A stretch of DNA of 60,972 nucleotides from Enterobacteriaceae bacterium UBA2655 (GCA_002359495.1 DENB01000025.1:1-60972); one strand, 5' to 3'. Positions 16,328 to 25,691 are shown, counted from the first letter of the stretch. Numbers and translations: made by a program. The notes: a model not told the origin generated them from the letters alone.

Positions 16328-17389
16328 ATGACCTATTATTCACCAGACGACCGTCATCTGAAGCTACGTTCCATACGGTTTATCCGCCGCATGTTTGTCA
16401 TGAGACAACTGGGAACCTTTTTATGCTTCAACCCTATTCTGTCCGTGCTGCTGGAGCTTAAAAGCGGTACTGAATTTTATGTTCTGCTCTTTATCAACGC
16501 GTTTGTCTGGCCTTTTATCGCTTACCGTTTGGCGCTGTCATCCAGCGATCCGACCGCAAGAGAAAAGCGCAACCTGACGCTGGATGCCGCCTTCGGCGGC
16601 GTATGGGTCGCCATGATGGCGCTAAGTCCGGTGCCTTCCGTGGTGATTATGGCCGTGCTGGCGTCGGATCGGTACGCCGCCGGTGGCTGGAAGCAGTTAA
16701 AGTCAGCGCTGGCGGCCTTTCTCTTTACCTTTCTGCTGGTCTGGGGGATCAACGGCGCGCCGGTAAAAACCGGATTCAGTCGGCAAACCGTGTGGCTGAC
16801 GCTGCCGCTGGCCTCTTTTTATATGCTGGCGCTCAGCGCGGTCTCCTACAATCTGACCCTCAGCCTGCGCAAGAAAAACCGCGAACTTGAGCTGATCGCT
16901 CTGATGGATCCCGGTCTGAAAATTCCTAACCGCAGGCTGTTCGAACGCCGACTGGAGAGCGAATTTCTGCACACCAAACGTGGAGAAAGCGCCGCTTATC
17001 TGCTGCTGCTGGACGTGGACCACTTTAAACAGGTTAACGATACCAACGGACATGAAATCGGCGACTTTCTGCTCGCGGAAATTTCCGGGCTGCTGCGCAA
17101 TGAGGTAAGCGCGCAGGATATACCGACGCGCTTCGGCGGCGATGAGCTGGTGGTCATTGTTCACGATGCAAACGATGAGCGCATTCTGGCGCTGGCAAAC
17201 AGGCTCAGAACAAAAATCGCTCAGATCAGATTGCCCGGCTCGCCTGACTTTCGCTGTTCGGTGAGTATCGGCATCGCTCCGGCGGAGAGCGCATTGTCCA
17301 TCCATGACTGGCTGCGCAAGGCCGATCAGGCTCTGTATAGCGTAAAGCGCGCAGGCAGAGACGGCGTGCAATTGTTTACTTCCCTGTGA
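16328..17389 (+). CDS. MASE2-GGDEF diguanylate cyclase (DgcC/AdrA-like)
   Basis: This membrane-bound diguanylate cyclase makes c-di-GMP and so favours biofilm or cellulose production. The N-terminal 180 residues form a MASE2 sensor with hydrophobic segments (MRQLGTFLCFNPILSVLLEL, VLLFINAFVWPFIAYRLAL and others). The GGDEF domain includes LLLLDVDHFKQVNDTNGHEIGD and RFGGDELVVI, so the active loop GGDEL is intact. The domain entry MDPGLKIPNRR departs from the usual DxLTGLPNR, so Asp and NR are kept but TG is not. There is no RxxD inhibitory site five residues before GGDEL. The overall plan matches DgcC (AdrA/YaiC). An MlrA-like regulator and a luxRI system elsewhere in the window fit a matrix-control theme. 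Confidence 0.88.
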   Translation: MTYYSPDDRHLKLRSIRFIRRMFVMRQLGTFLCFNPILSVLLELKSGTEFYVLLFINAFVWPFIAYRLALSSSDPTAREKRNLTLDAAFGGVWVAMMALSPVPSVVIMAVLASDRYAAGGWKQLKSALAAFLFTFLLVWGINGAPVKTGFSRQTVWLTLPLASFYMLALSAVSYNLTLSLRKKNRELELIALMDPGLKIPNRRLFERRLESEFLHTKRGESAAYLLLLDVDHFKQVNDTNGHEIGDFLLAEISGLLRNEVSAQDIPTRFGGDELVVIVHDANDERILALANRLRTKIAQIRLPGSPDFRCSVSIGIAPAESALSIHDWLRKADQALYSVKRAGRDGVQLFTSL

Positions 17390-17444
17390 CAGCCTGCAGG
17401 CGTTTTTGCAGGCGACTTACCCTATGCAACTTTACGGAGACTTA

Positions 17445-18002
17445 ATGAAACTGCCCGCCGCCTCCCTTGCCGTCTGCGCGCTTCTGGCGCCCTTTTTCGC
17501 TTCGGCGCACCATTTTGTGATCGGCCAGCGCGTCTCGCCGGTGGGCATATCCGACAAAGGCGAGTTGGTGCTGCACCAGAACGAAACGGACTACATTGAC
17601 TGGAACAGCGCCAGGCTGCCGGGCAAAGTACGGGTGCTGCTGCATATCGCTGGTCGTCTGTCGGCGAAAGAGATGAACGAGCCGGTCACCGAAGCGATAG
17701 CGGCTGCGCGCCTGTCGCCGGAACGTTATCAGACCACCATTATCGTCAATACCGATGATGCGATTCCCGGCAGCGCCCTCTTCGTGCGCAGCAGTCTGGA
17801 GAGTAGTAAAAAAGCCTCGCCGCAGTCGGAGTTCATTATCGACAGCGAAGGCGAGGCGAAAAGAGCCTGGGCATTGAAGGACGGCAGTTCAGCGGTGGTC
17901 GTGCTGGATAATGCAAGTAAAGTTCGCTTCGCAAAAGAGGGTGCGCTGACGCCCGCCGAGATTGAGCAGGTTATAACGCTGTTACATAACCTGGTGAAAT
18001 AA
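17445..18002 (+). CDS. ytfJ: YtfJ family periplasmic protein
   Basis: This 185-residue exported protein has a signal peptide MKLPAASLAVCALLAPFFASA followed by HHFVIGQRVSPVGISDKGEL and TDYIDWNSARLPGKVRVLLHIAGRLSAKEMNEP, the thioredoxin-like YtfJ pattern; the family's function is unknown. The start at 17445 follows GGAGACTTA and gives a normal signal peptide, so it is preferred over the upstream in-frame start at 17406. The gene follows the cyclase by 55 bases and may be co-transcribed with it. A weak hairpin (CAGCCT/AGGCTG) without a T tract lies at about 18031-18052. Confidence 0.88.
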   Translation: MKLPAASLAVCALLAPFFASAHHFVIGQRVSPVGISDKGELVLHQNETDYIDWNSARLPGKVRVLLHIAGRLSAKEMNEPVTEAIAAARLSPERYQTTIIVNTDDAIPGSALFVRSSLESSKKASPQSEFIIDSEGEAKRAWALKDGSSAVVVLDNASKVRFAKEGALTPAEIEQVITLLHNLVK

Positions 18003-18240
18003 CGCGCGTAATTTCTTCGGTTTTACTACCGACAGCCTGGAGCGACAGGCTGTTGCTATCCCGCTGATTTTCTTCTCCCTTATTTAACAAGCACTTCTAT
18101 ACTTACTCCACGCCGCCGTTTTCCACCGGCTTTTCCATGATAACTGTAAATTAACATACAGAATCTGGCATTTACCGAAGCCGCAGTCTTTACTTAGCGT
18201 TAATAAACATCGCGATTGCGGCAAACCAGGGACAGCAACG

Positions 18241-19146
18241 ATGACAGCTAATGCAGAAAAATCTTTGGGCGCGGACAGCGAGCTGCTGGCGATGCGCGAT
18301 GCGCTGCAAAACCGCCTCGATCAGCTGCTGCCGGCAGGTAATGAGCGCGATCTGGTGGGCGCGGCTATGCGCGAAGGCGCGCTGGCGCCGGGCAAGCGCA
18401 TCCGTCCTTTACTTTTGATGCTCGCCGCCCGGGATCTTGGCTGTAAAAGCGATCATTCGGGGCTGCTGGATCTCGCCTGCGCCGTTGAGATGGTGCATGC
18501 CGCTTCGTTGATGCTCGACGATATTCCTTCAATGGATAACGCGCTACTGCGCCGCGGACGTCCTACCGTTCACCGCCAGTTTGGCGAAAACGTCGCGATA
18601 CTTGCGGCGGTGGCGTTGCTTAGCAGGGCTTTCGGCGTGGTGGCCGCCGCCGGCGATCTGTCGGGCCTCTGCCGGGCGCAGGCGGTGGCTGAACTCTCCG
18701 CGGCGGTCGGCCTGCAGGGCCTGGTTCAGGGTCAATATCAGGATCTGTATGAAGGAAGCAATGCGCGCAGCGCCGAAGCGATCCTTACTACCAACGAACT
18801 GAAAACCAGCATGCTGTTCGGCGCCACGCTGCAAATGGCGGCGATTGCGGCCGGTGCGTCACCAGGCGTGCGGGAGAAGCTCCGTTTTTTCGCGCAGGAT
18901 TTAGGGCAAGCTTTTCAGCTGCTTGATGATCTGGCCGACAACCTGAGCGGCACCGGCAAAGATTGCAATCAGGATGAGGGCAAGTCAACGCTGGTGGCGA
19001 TGCTCGGCGCCGACGCGGCGCATCAGCGCCTGCGCGAACACCTGCGCAGCGCCGATCGGCATCTCGCCTGCGCCTGCGACCACGGCGTCGCCACCCGACG
19101 TTTTATGAACGCTTGGTTCGATCAGCAGTTGGCGATGATCGGCTGA
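18241..19146 (+). CDS. crtE: Geranylgeranyl diphosphate synthase
   Basis: CrtE condenses farnesyl diphosphate with isopentenyl diphosphate to give GGPP, the C20 precursor of the carotenoid pathway. In 301 residues the first Asp-rich motif is LMLDDIPSMDNALLRRGRPTVH and the second is QLLDDLADN, with KRIRPLL for pyrophosphate binding. It is the first gene of the crtEXYIB run. Unlike P. agglomerans-type clusters there is no idi gene between crtE and crtX; the arrangement is that of P. ananatis. The Shine-Dalgarno is weak (GGGACAGCAACG). The 238 bases upstream contain no ORF and should hold the cluster promoter. Confidence 0.95.
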   Translation: MTANAEKSLGADSELLAMRDALQNRLDQLLPAGNERDLVGAAMREGALAPGKRIRPLLLMLAARDLGCKSDHSGLLDLACAVEMVHAASLMLDDIPSMDNALLRRGRPTVHRQFGENVAILAAVALLSRAFGVVAAAGDLSGLCRAQAVAELSAAVGLQGLVQGQYQDLYEGSNARSAEAILTTNELKTSMLFGATLQMAAIAAGASPGVREKLRFFAQDLGQAFQLLDDLADNLSGTGKDCNQDEGKSTLVAMLGADAAHQRLREHLRSADRHLACACDHGVATRRFMNAWFDQQLAMIG

Positions 19147-19209
19147 CGCCGCGACGGCGGCCCGAAAAGCACAGGCTTATATGGAAAGGCTATTTTCAAT
19201 GGAGTGTCG

Positions 19210-19305
19210 ATGAAGGTCGCTGACCGGATTTTAAACAGAGAGCATTGGACTCTGCTGCTTCGCCGCGCCGCTCTGCCCCGTCGCGTTAAGCGGCGCAGGG
19301 GATAG
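19210..19305 (+). CDS. Possible 31-residue leader ORF coupled to crtX
   Basis: In the crtE-crtX gap, an ATG at 19210 with GGAG six bases upstream opens a 31-codon frame, from MKVADRILNREHW to an Arg-rich tail, that ends in TAG three bases before the crtX ATG. The short distance would let ribosomes re-initiate at crtX, so it may tune glucosyltransferase output. The product resembles nothing known to me, and the Arg-rich end could be incidental. No idi relic is visible in the gap. Confidence 0.4.
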   Translation: MKVADRILNREHWTLLLRRAALPRRVKRRRG

Positions 19306-19308
19306 GGT

Positions 19309-20589
19309 ATGAGTCATTACGCTGTAGTGGCGCCGCCGCTCTATAGTCATGTGCGCGCTCTGGAAGCGCTTGCCGGAGCGCTTATCGCTCGTGGCCATCA
19401 GATTACCTTTGTTCAACAGGCCGACGCGCAGACGCTGCTTAACGATAAACGCATCGGTTTTTATGCCGTGGGTGCCGAAACTCATCCGGCTGGCTCGCTC
19501 GCCGCAACATTGCGGCTGCTGGCGAATCCATCCGGCCTGTCAATACGGCGCATTATTGCGGATCTTGCCGCTACCACCGATATGCTCTGCCGCGAGCTTC
19601 CGGTCGCGCTGGAAAAACTCAACATTGACGGCCTGATCGTCGACCAGATGGAAGCGGCTGGTGGCATCGTCGCGGAAGCGCTGGGCCTGCCCTTTGTTTC
19701 CGTGGCCTGCGCGCTGCCGGTCAATCGCGAGCCGGGAGTGCCGCTGCCGGTTATGCCGTTTGATTATGCGACCGATGAGCGCGCCAGGCGACTCTATGAG
19801 GCCAGTAAGAAAGTTTATGACTGGCTGATGCGCGGACATGGCCGCATTATCGCGCTTCATGCCCGACGCTTTGGCCTGTCGCCCCGGGATGCATTGCACA
19901 ACTGTCTGTCGCCGCTGGCGCAGATCAGCCAAACGATTCCCGAGCTCGACTTTCCGCGTCAAACGCTGCCCGCCTGTTTTCATGCCGTCGGGCCGCTACG
20001 CCTGGCGCCAGCCGCCGACGATCAGCCTGGCTTTTTGCCGTCTCAGTCGGCGCGCCCCCTGATTTTCGCCTCGCTGGGGACTCTTCAGGGACACCGCTAT
20101 GGGTTATTCCGTACTCTCGCCCGCGCCTGTCGCCGCGTCGATGCCGAACTTCTTATTGCCCACTGCGGCGGCCTCAGCGAGGCCCAGGCGGCGCGGCTGA
20201 AGGCGCACGGCGCCGCGCACGTCACTGATTTCGCCAACCAGCAACAGATGCTGCGTCAGGCGCAGGTGGTGATTACCCATGGCGGTCTGAATACCGTTAT
20301 GGATGCGATCGTCAACCGGACGCCGGTGCTTGCCGTGCCGATAGCCTTTGATCAGCCAGGCGTGGCGGCGCGGGTGACTTATCACGGGCTTGGCCGTCGC
20401 GTCTCGCGTTTCGCCGGCAGCGACGCCGTGGCGCACAACCTCAAACAGCTGCTTTACGATGAGCGTTATCGAAACAATATGGCCGCTCTGCGCCCGGCTA
20501 TTCAGCGAGCGGGCGGCGTCGAACTGGCAGCCGATATCGTTGAGCGCGCGCTGTGCGAACGGCGCGCGATTATCGCGGAGGCGAGATGA
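19309..20589 (+). CDS. crtX: Zeaxanthin glucosyltransferase
   Basis: CrtX transfers glucose from UDP-glucose to the hydroxyl groups of zeaxanthin, giving zeaxanthin mono- and diglucoside, which sit more readily in the membrane surface. It is a 426-residue GT1-type enzyme: MSHYAVVAPPLYSHVRALEALAG at the N terminus is the acceptor-domain start seen in Pantoea CrtX, MLCRELPVALEKLNIDGLIVDQMEAAGGIVAEALGLPF follows, and the donor-binding region is LIFASLGTLQGHRYGLFRTL with ITHGGLNTVMDAI. The RBS is AGGGGATAGGGT. It overlaps crtY by ATGA. The C terminus (RRAIIAEAR) is short compared with P. ananatis. Confidence 0.95.
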   Translation: MSHYAVVAPPLYSHVRALEALAGALIARGHQITFVQQADAQTLLNDKRIGFYAVGAETHPAGSLAATLRLLANPSGLSIRRIIADLAATTDMLCRELPVALEKLNIDGLIVDQMEAAGGIVAEALGLPFVSVACALPVNREPGVPLPVMPFDYATDERARRLYEASKKVYDWLMRGHGRIIALHARRFGLSPRDALHNCLSPLAQISQTIPELDFPRQTLPACFHAVGPLRLAPAADDQPGFLPSQSARPLIFASLGTLQGHRYGLFRTLARACRRVDAELLIAHCGGLSEAQAARLKAHGAAHVTDFANQQQMLRQAQVVITHGGLNTVMDAIVNRTPVLAVPIAFDQPGVAARVTYHGLGRRVSRFAGSDAVAHNLKQLLYDERYRNNMAALRPAIQRAGGVELAADIVERALCERRAIIAEAR

Positions 20590-21758
20590 CTTCTCATCAT
20601 TGGGATCTGATTCTGGTGGGCGCAGGACTGGCGAACGGTCTGATCGCCTGGCGTTTACGCCAGCAGCGGCCTGAGCTGAACGTTTTGCTGCTTGAAGCGG
20701 GACCACGTGCAGGCGGCAACCACACCTGGTCATTTCATCAGGGAGATTTGAGCGCCGCTCAGCATCGCTGGATCGCCCCGCTGGTGGCGCACCGCTGGTC
20801 GGGCTACGACGTCCGCTTTCCCGAACTTAACCGTACCCTGCCCGGCGAGTACCTGAGCGTGACCGCAGAACGCTTCGCCGCAGTAATGGAACAGGCTTTG
20901 GGCGACGCCCTGCGGACCGGCATCACAATAGCCAGACTGACGCCCGACACCGTTGAACTGGCTGATGGCCAGCGGCTCACTGCCGACGCCGTGATTGACG
21001 GACGCGGCTATCAGCCCAGCCCTTATCTGGCGGTCGGTTTTCAGGCGTTTCTCGGCCAGGAGTGGCGGCTGAGCCGTCCGCATGGTCTGACGCGCCCTGT
21101 GCTGATGGACGCCGCCGTGGATCAACAGGCGGGTTATCGTTTCGTTTATACCCTGCCGCTCGCCGCCGACAGGCTGCTGATTGAAGATACCCACTATATC
21201 GACCGCGCCCAACTGGACCCGGCGCAGGCGCGCCGTAATATCGCCGATTATGCCGACGCCCGAGGCTGGCCGCTGGCGTCGCTGCTGCGCGAAGAGCAGG
21301 GCAGCCTCGCCATCACGCTGGCCGGAGAGCCTCAGTCGTTCTGGGATGACGCGCAAGGCCAGCCCTGCAGCGGCCTGCGCGCCGGACTGTTTCACCCTAC
21401 TACCGGTTATTCTCTGCCGCAGGCCGTGGCGCTGGCCGATCTGATCGCGCAACAGAACCGACTGGAGCGGCGTAAGCTGTTCGCCCTGATACGCCGTCAC
21501 GCGGCAGATCAGTGGCGGCGGCAGCGTTTTTTCCGCATGCTCAACCGTATGCTATTTCTTGCCGGACGCCCGGAACAGCGCTGGCAGGTGATGCAACGCT
21601 TCTACCGTCTCGGCGACGGATTGATCGAACGCTTTTATGCCGGTCAGCTGACCTTCGCCGATAAGGCGCGAATCCTCACGGGCAAGCCACCGGTACCGGT
21701 GCGGGAAGCCATTCCGGCCCTGCTCAAACAACACTTACGGCTGCGAGCCTTCAAATGA
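20586..21758 (+). CDS. crtY: Lycopene beta-cyclase
   Basis: CrtY closes both ends of lycopene to beta-ionone rings, giving beta-carotene. Over 390 residues, LILVGAGLANGLIAWRLRQQRP is the dinucleotide fold; GGNHTWSFH, DGRGYQPS, FIYTLPL-like (FVYTLPLAADRLLIEDTHY) and GLFHPTTGYSLPQAV are characteristic of bacterial CrtY. The ATG at 20586 overlaps the crtX stop (ATGA) and is preceded by GGAGGCG, so it is preferred over the in-frame codon at 20553. It overlaps crtI by ATGA in turn. Confidence 0.95.
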   Translation: MTSHHWDLILVGAGLANGLIAWRLRQQRPELNVLLLEAGPRAGGNHTWSFHQGDLSAAQHRWIAPLVAHRWSGYDVRFPELNRTLPGEYLSVTAERFAAVMEQALGDALRTGITIARLTPDTVELADGQRLTADAVIDGRGYQPSPYLAVGFQAFLGQEWRLSRPHGLTRPVLMDAAVDQQAGYRFVYTLPLAADRLLIEDTHYIDRAQLDPAQARRNIADYADARGWPLASLLREEQGSLAITLAGEPQSFWDDAQGQPCSGLRAGLFHPTTGYSLPQAVALADLIAQQNRLERRKLFALIRRHAADQWRRQRFFRMLNRMLFLAGRPEQRWQVMQRFYRLGDGLIERFYAGQLTFADKARILTGKPPVPVREAIPALLKQHLRLRAFK

Positions 21759-23236
21759 AAAAAACCATTGTAATCGGCGCCGGATTCGGCGGCCTGGCCT
21801 TAGCGATACGCCTGCAGGCGGCGGGCACGCCTGTTACGCTGCTTGAGCAGCGCGATAAGCCGGGCGGCCGCGCTTATGTTTATCAGGATCAGGGATTCAC
21901 CTTCGATGCCGGTCCCACGGTCATTACCGATCCCTCCGCTATCGAAGAGTTATTTACGCTGGCCGGCAAGCAGATGAAAGATTATGTCGACCTGCTCCCG
22001 GTCACGCCTTTTTACCGTCTCTGTTGGGAGTCAGGCAAGGTGCTGGATTATGACAACGATCAGGCGCGGCTTGAGAGCCAGATAACGCGTTTTAACCCCC
22101 GCGACGTCGAGGGATACCGACGCTTTCTCGACTATTCGCGCGCCGTTTTCAAAGAAGGCTATCTGAAGCTGGGCACGGTTCCCTTTCTCTCTTTCCGCGA
22201 TATGCTGCGCGCGGGTCCGCAGCTGGCGCGTCTGCAGGCGTGGCGCAGCGTTTACAGCATGGTCTCCAGCTTTATTGAGGATGAGCATTTGCGTCAGGCG
22301 TTCTCGTTTCACTCGCTGCTGGTGGGCGGCAACCCTTTCGCCACTTCGTCGATTTATACCCTGATCCATGCGCTGGAACGCGAATGGGGCGTCTGGTTTC
22401 CGCGCGGCGGCACCGGCGCGCTGGTACAGGGACTGGTTCGTCTGTTTCAGGATCTGGGCGGCGAGCTGGAGCTGAACGCGCAGGTAAAACGTCTGGATGC
22501 CACAGGCGATCGCATCAACGCGGTCGAGCTGACGGACGGACGGCGTTTCGACGCCTCTGCGGTGGCCTCGAATGCCGACGTCGTGCACACCTATGAAAAG
22601 CTGCTCGGCCATCACCCCCGGGGCGCCGCGCGCGCCGCGACGCTGAAGCGCAAGCGCATGAGCAATTCGCTTTTCGTTCTCTATTTCGGGCTGAATTACC
22701 ATCATCGCCAGCTGGCGCACCATACGGTCTGCTTCGGCCCGCGCTACCGGGAGCTGATCGACGAAATTTTTAACCATAATGCACTGGCGGAAGACTTTTC
22801 GCTTTACCTGCACTCCCCCTGCACCACCGATCCCTCGCTGGCGCCGCCCGGCTGCGCCAGTTACTACGTGCTGGCGCCGGTGCCCCATTTAGGCACCGCC
22901 GACCTGGACTGGACGCAGGAAGCTCCGCGCCTGCGCGAGCGCATCTTCGACTATCTGGAGCAGCACTATATGCCCGGATTGCGTCAGCAATTGGTCACCC
23001 ACCGAATGTTCACCCCGTTCGACTTTCGCGACGAACTAGGCGCTTACCAGGGCTCCGCCTTCTCAGTGGAGCCGATTCTGACGCAGAGCGCCTGGTTTCG
23101 TCCCCATAACCGCGACGAGCGCATCGCTAACCTCTATCTTGTCGGCGCAGGCACCCATCCGGGCGCCGGCGTGCCCGGCGTAATAGGCTCCGCCAAAGCG
23201 ACCGCAAGCTTGATGTTGAAGGATCTCGCTTCATGA
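21755..23236 (+). CDS. crtI: Phytoene desaturase (lycopene-forming)
   Basis: CrtI performs the four desaturations from phytoene to lycopene with FAD. The 493 residues start VIGAGFGGLALAIRLQAAG (FAD fold) and EQRDKPGGRAYVYQDQGFTFDAGPTVITDP, the CrtI signature; the C-terminal motif NLYLVGAGTHPGAGVPGVIGSAKATA is complete. The protein is expected to be peripheral to the inner membrane. It overlaps both neighbours by ATGA, so crtX-Y-I-B is one tightly coupled translational unit. Confidence 0.96.
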   Translation: MKKTIVIGAGFGGLALAIRLQAAGTPVTLLEQRDKPGGRAYVYQDQGFTFDAGPTVITDPSAIEELFTLAGKQMKDYVDLLPVTPFYRLCWESGKVLDYDNDQARLESQITRFNPRDVEGYRRFLDYSRAVFKEGYLKLGTVPFLSFRDMLRAGPQLARLQAWRSVYSMVSSFIEDEHLRQAFSFHSLLVGGNPFATSSIYTLIHALEREWGVWFPRGGTGALVQGLVRLFQDLGGELELNAQVKRLDATGDRINAVELTDGRRFDASAVASNADVVHTYEKLLGHHPRGAARAATLKRKRMSNSLFVLYFGLNYHHRQLAHHTVCFGPRYRELIDEIFNHNALAEDFSLYLHSPCTTDPSLAPPGCASYYVLAPVPHLGTADLDWTQEAPRLRERIFDYLEQHYMPGLRQQLVTHRMFTPFDFRDELGAYQGSAFSVEPILTQSAWFRPHNRDERIANLYLVGAGTHPGAGVPGVIGSAKATASLMLKDLAS

Positions 23237-24162
23237 ACCAACCCCTGTTGAATCACGCGACCCAGACCATGGCGGCAGGTTCTAAAAGCTTCGCCACCGC
23301 CTCGAAACTGTTCGATCCTGCTACCCGACGCAGCGCCCTGATGCTTTATGCCTGGTGCCGCCACTGCGATGACGTCACCGACGGGCAGACGCTGGGGTTC
23401 GCCGCCGCCGACGTTGCCGACGCCCCGACGGCCGAAGCGCGGCTGGCGATGCTGCAGAGCGAAACCCGCCGCGCTTATGCAGGCGAACCCATGGCGGATC
23501 CCGCTTTTGCAGCCTTTCAGGAGGTGGCGCTGGCGCACGCCATTCCGCAGCGGCAGGCGTTCGACCATCTGGAAGGTTTCGCCATGGATGTACGCGGCGA
23601 AGCGTATGAGACGCTGGAAGATACGCTGCGCTATTGCTATCACGTCGCGGGCGTCGTCGGGCTGATGATGGCGCGGGTAATGGGGGTACGCGATGAGTCG
23701 GTGCTCGACCGGGCATGCGATTTGGGCCTGGCTTTTCAGCTCACCAATATTGCGCGCGATATCGTTGAGGATGCGCAGGTCGGTCGCTGCTATTTGCCGA
23801 CCCGCTGGCTGCGCGACGCCGGGCTGACGCGCGATAATTTCGCCGATCCGGCTCACCGCGCCGCCCTTGCTCAGCTGGCGACGCGTCTGGTGACGGAAGC
23901 GGAACCTTATTACGACTCGGCGCGAGCCGGGCTTGCTGACCTGCCGCTGCGATCTGCCTGGGCTATCGCAACGGCGCGCGGCGTGTATCGCGAAATCGGC
24001 ATTAAGGTGAAAAACGCCCGCGAAGCGGCCTGGAACCAACGCCAGGGCACCAGCCGACTGGAGAAGCTGACGCTGCTGGTTTCAGGCGCGGGTCTGGCGC
24101 TCAGCTCCCGGGCGGCGTCTCCGACGTCGCGTCCTGCGAATCTTTGGCAACGTCCTCGTTAA
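23233..24162 (+). CDS. crtB: Phytoene synthase
   Basis: CrtB condenses two GGPP to 15-cis-phytoene. The 309 residues contain YAWCRHCDDVTDG (first Asp motif), the YCYHVAGVVGLMMARVMG helix and LGLAFQLTNIARDIVEDAQVGRCYLP (second Asp motif), all intact. It overlaps crtI by ATGA. Its last 62 bases overlap the convergent crtZ. The C-terminal tail (SRAASPTSRPANLWQRPR) lies within this overlap. Confidence 0.96.
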   Translation: MNQPLLNHATQTMAAGSKSFATASKLFDPATRRSALMLYAWCRHCDDVTDGQTLGFAAADVADAPTAEARLAMLQSETRRAYAGEPMADPAFAAFQEVALAHAIPQRQAFDHLEGFAMDVRGEAYETLEDTLRYCYHVAGVVGLMMARVMGVRDESVLDRACDLGLAFQLTNIARDIVEDAQVGRCYLPTRWLRDAGLTRDNFADPAHRAALAQLATRLVTEAEPYYDSARAGLADLPLRSAWAIATARGVYREIGIKVKNAREAAWNQRQGTSRLEKLTLLVSGAGLALSSRAASPTSRPANLWQRPR

Positions 24163-24634
24163 CGCGTCTGCCGTGCTGTCGGCGCAGCTCGGCCTGCAGT
24201 TTCGGCAGCGGCGGCGCATAAAGGAAACCAAACGACACGCAGCCCTCGCGCCCCCTTATCGCATGGTGCAGACGATGCGCCATGTACAGGCGCTTTAAAT
24301 ATCCCCGCCGGGGAATGTAGCGAAACGGCCAGCGCTGATGCACCAGCCCGTCATGCACGATGAAATAGAGCGCGCCGTAGGCGGTCATCCCGGCGCCGAT
24401 CCATTGCAGCGGCCAGGCGCCCGCGCTTCCCACGGCAATCAGCAGAATGGCCAGCCCGGCAAAAAGCACCGCATAAAGATCGTTCAGCTCAAACCAGCCG
24501 CTGTGCGGCTTATGGTGCGAATGATGCCAGCCCCAACCCCAGCCATGCATAATGTATTTATGCGAGAGCGCCGCCACGATCTCCATACAAACAATGGTTA
24601 ACAGGACGATTAAAACATCGTAGAGGACGATCAT
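24101..24634 (-). CDS. crtZ: Beta-carotene 3-hydroxylase
   Basis: CrtZ hydroxylates beta-carotene at C3 and C3' to give zeaxanthin, completing the substrate for CrtX. It is a di-iron membrane enzyme of 177 residues with His clusters HKYIMHGWGWGWHHSHHKPH, HDGLVHQRW and HRLHHA, and four hydrophobic segments (for example LYDVLIVLLTIVCMEIVAAL). It is transcribed towards crtB as in other Pantoea clusters, with a 62-bp tail overlap. RBS AAGGAGAAATA precedes ATG 24634. Confidence 0.96.
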   Translation of the reverse strand: MIVLYDVLIVLLTIVCMEIVAALSHKYIMHGWGWGWHHSHHKPHSGWFELNDLYAVLFAGLAILLIAVGSAGAWPLQWIGAGMTAYGALYFIVHDGLVHQRWPFRYIPRRGYLKRLYMAHRLHHAIRGREGCVSFGFLYAPPLPKLQAELRRQHGRRVNEDVAKDSQDATSETPPGS

Positions 24635-25539
24635 TATTTCTCCTTAGGCCCCGGAGGGCGAAATCGGACTAATCCATCGCCTGAAAGCTGCGTTTTCATG
24701 CCTTTAGCGTAGCGGATAGCCGGGCATTGCGCCTCGCGATATTTCATTTCAGATCGAAGACTTCTGTTTTTATTTTGTTGGAATGAAGGCTGAAAAACTC
24801 ACCGCAGCGACGGAGCCGCTTTTACTGTCAAAGCAGTATGTCAGTCGCCGCCGCTGAGGTTATATGCCGTTTATCCGCATCATCAGCGGAGCGAGCTCGA
24901 TCGGATTTTTTTATCATTTTAGAAGAGCAGCTGAAACTGCAATTCGCTTCTTAGTGCGCACAGCGCCGCGCAATTTATAAATTAAGCGAAGTCAGGTTTT
25001 ATAATGATTGTGAAAATAGCGATACCAGCAGCGTCGTAAATAAAAAAATATCAGACGCATCGCAAATGCCGGTGATTTAATGACCCGGTTAATTTCATCC
25101 CTTACGATGGCATTATCCTCTTCGCATCGCTCGCAACTGCAATAATCGCTCGCAACTGCAATAAAAGTAAAATTTCTCTTCTATTGTCAGCGGAGCGAAG
25201 CACTTATCGCACCGATCGGTCATTAACTTTTCAACCTGTGCGGAGGAGATTGCGTACAAAAAGCTTTCAGGCGATCTGCCGACACCATATTACCTCCACC
25301 GGTTGCGGGATGATGACCAGGACTTAACGCTAGTGTACAGCCATTTCTTCTTTCTGCCTGCAGGATGGCGTCTTAAATCGCTCTGAATTATACACATAAA
25401 ACCAATTAGCAGAATTTACCGCTACATGGTACGACCATCTGAAGCAGACCTGAATGCGCCGAAATAAAGTTAACTCTTAATTCACCGCTGGCCTTTTTAA
25501 ACGAAGCCGAAGAAATTGCGGACAGAGCCAGAGAAAGGA
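24635..25539. other. Long gene-poor region between crtZ and the stress-protein operon
   Basis: I see no convincing ORF, RNA gene or mobile element in these roughly 900 bases. They hold the crtZ promoter at the left end (SD at about 24641-24646), a 19-bp tandem duplication at 25127-25164, and AT-rich patches near 24900-25080. The region may contain decayed genes or unrecognised regulatory RNA. Confidence 0.6.
25127..25164. repeat. Tandem 19-bp direct repeat, two copies
   Basis: TCGCTCGCAACTGCAATAA occurs at 25127-25145 and again at 25146-25164 with no mismatch, in the gene-poor stretch. Confidence 0.9.
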
Positions 25540-25564
25540 TAAAAAAACCCGCACGCGGCGGGTT
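25540..25564 (-). terminator. Rho-independent terminator of the YsnF/AvaK operon
   Basis: On the minus strand AACCCGC-CGCGT-GCGGGTT is a 7-bp stem followed by a T run; it lies about 130 bases after the 25692 stop. Confidence 0.85.
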
Positions 25565-25691
25565 AGCAAAGGTTGAAAATAAGCTATCACAATCAGAGGT
25601 AGCTAAATTAAAGGAGATAGCCCGGTTAATTTCCGGGCGTTACCTCTTTTTCCGCTGGTGTGGCGTCTTATTTTCCGCTGTTCTCTTTGTT

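Noticed and set aside
25127..25164. CRISPR array
   Set aside because: Only two abutting 19-bp copies without spacers; a simple tandem duplication.
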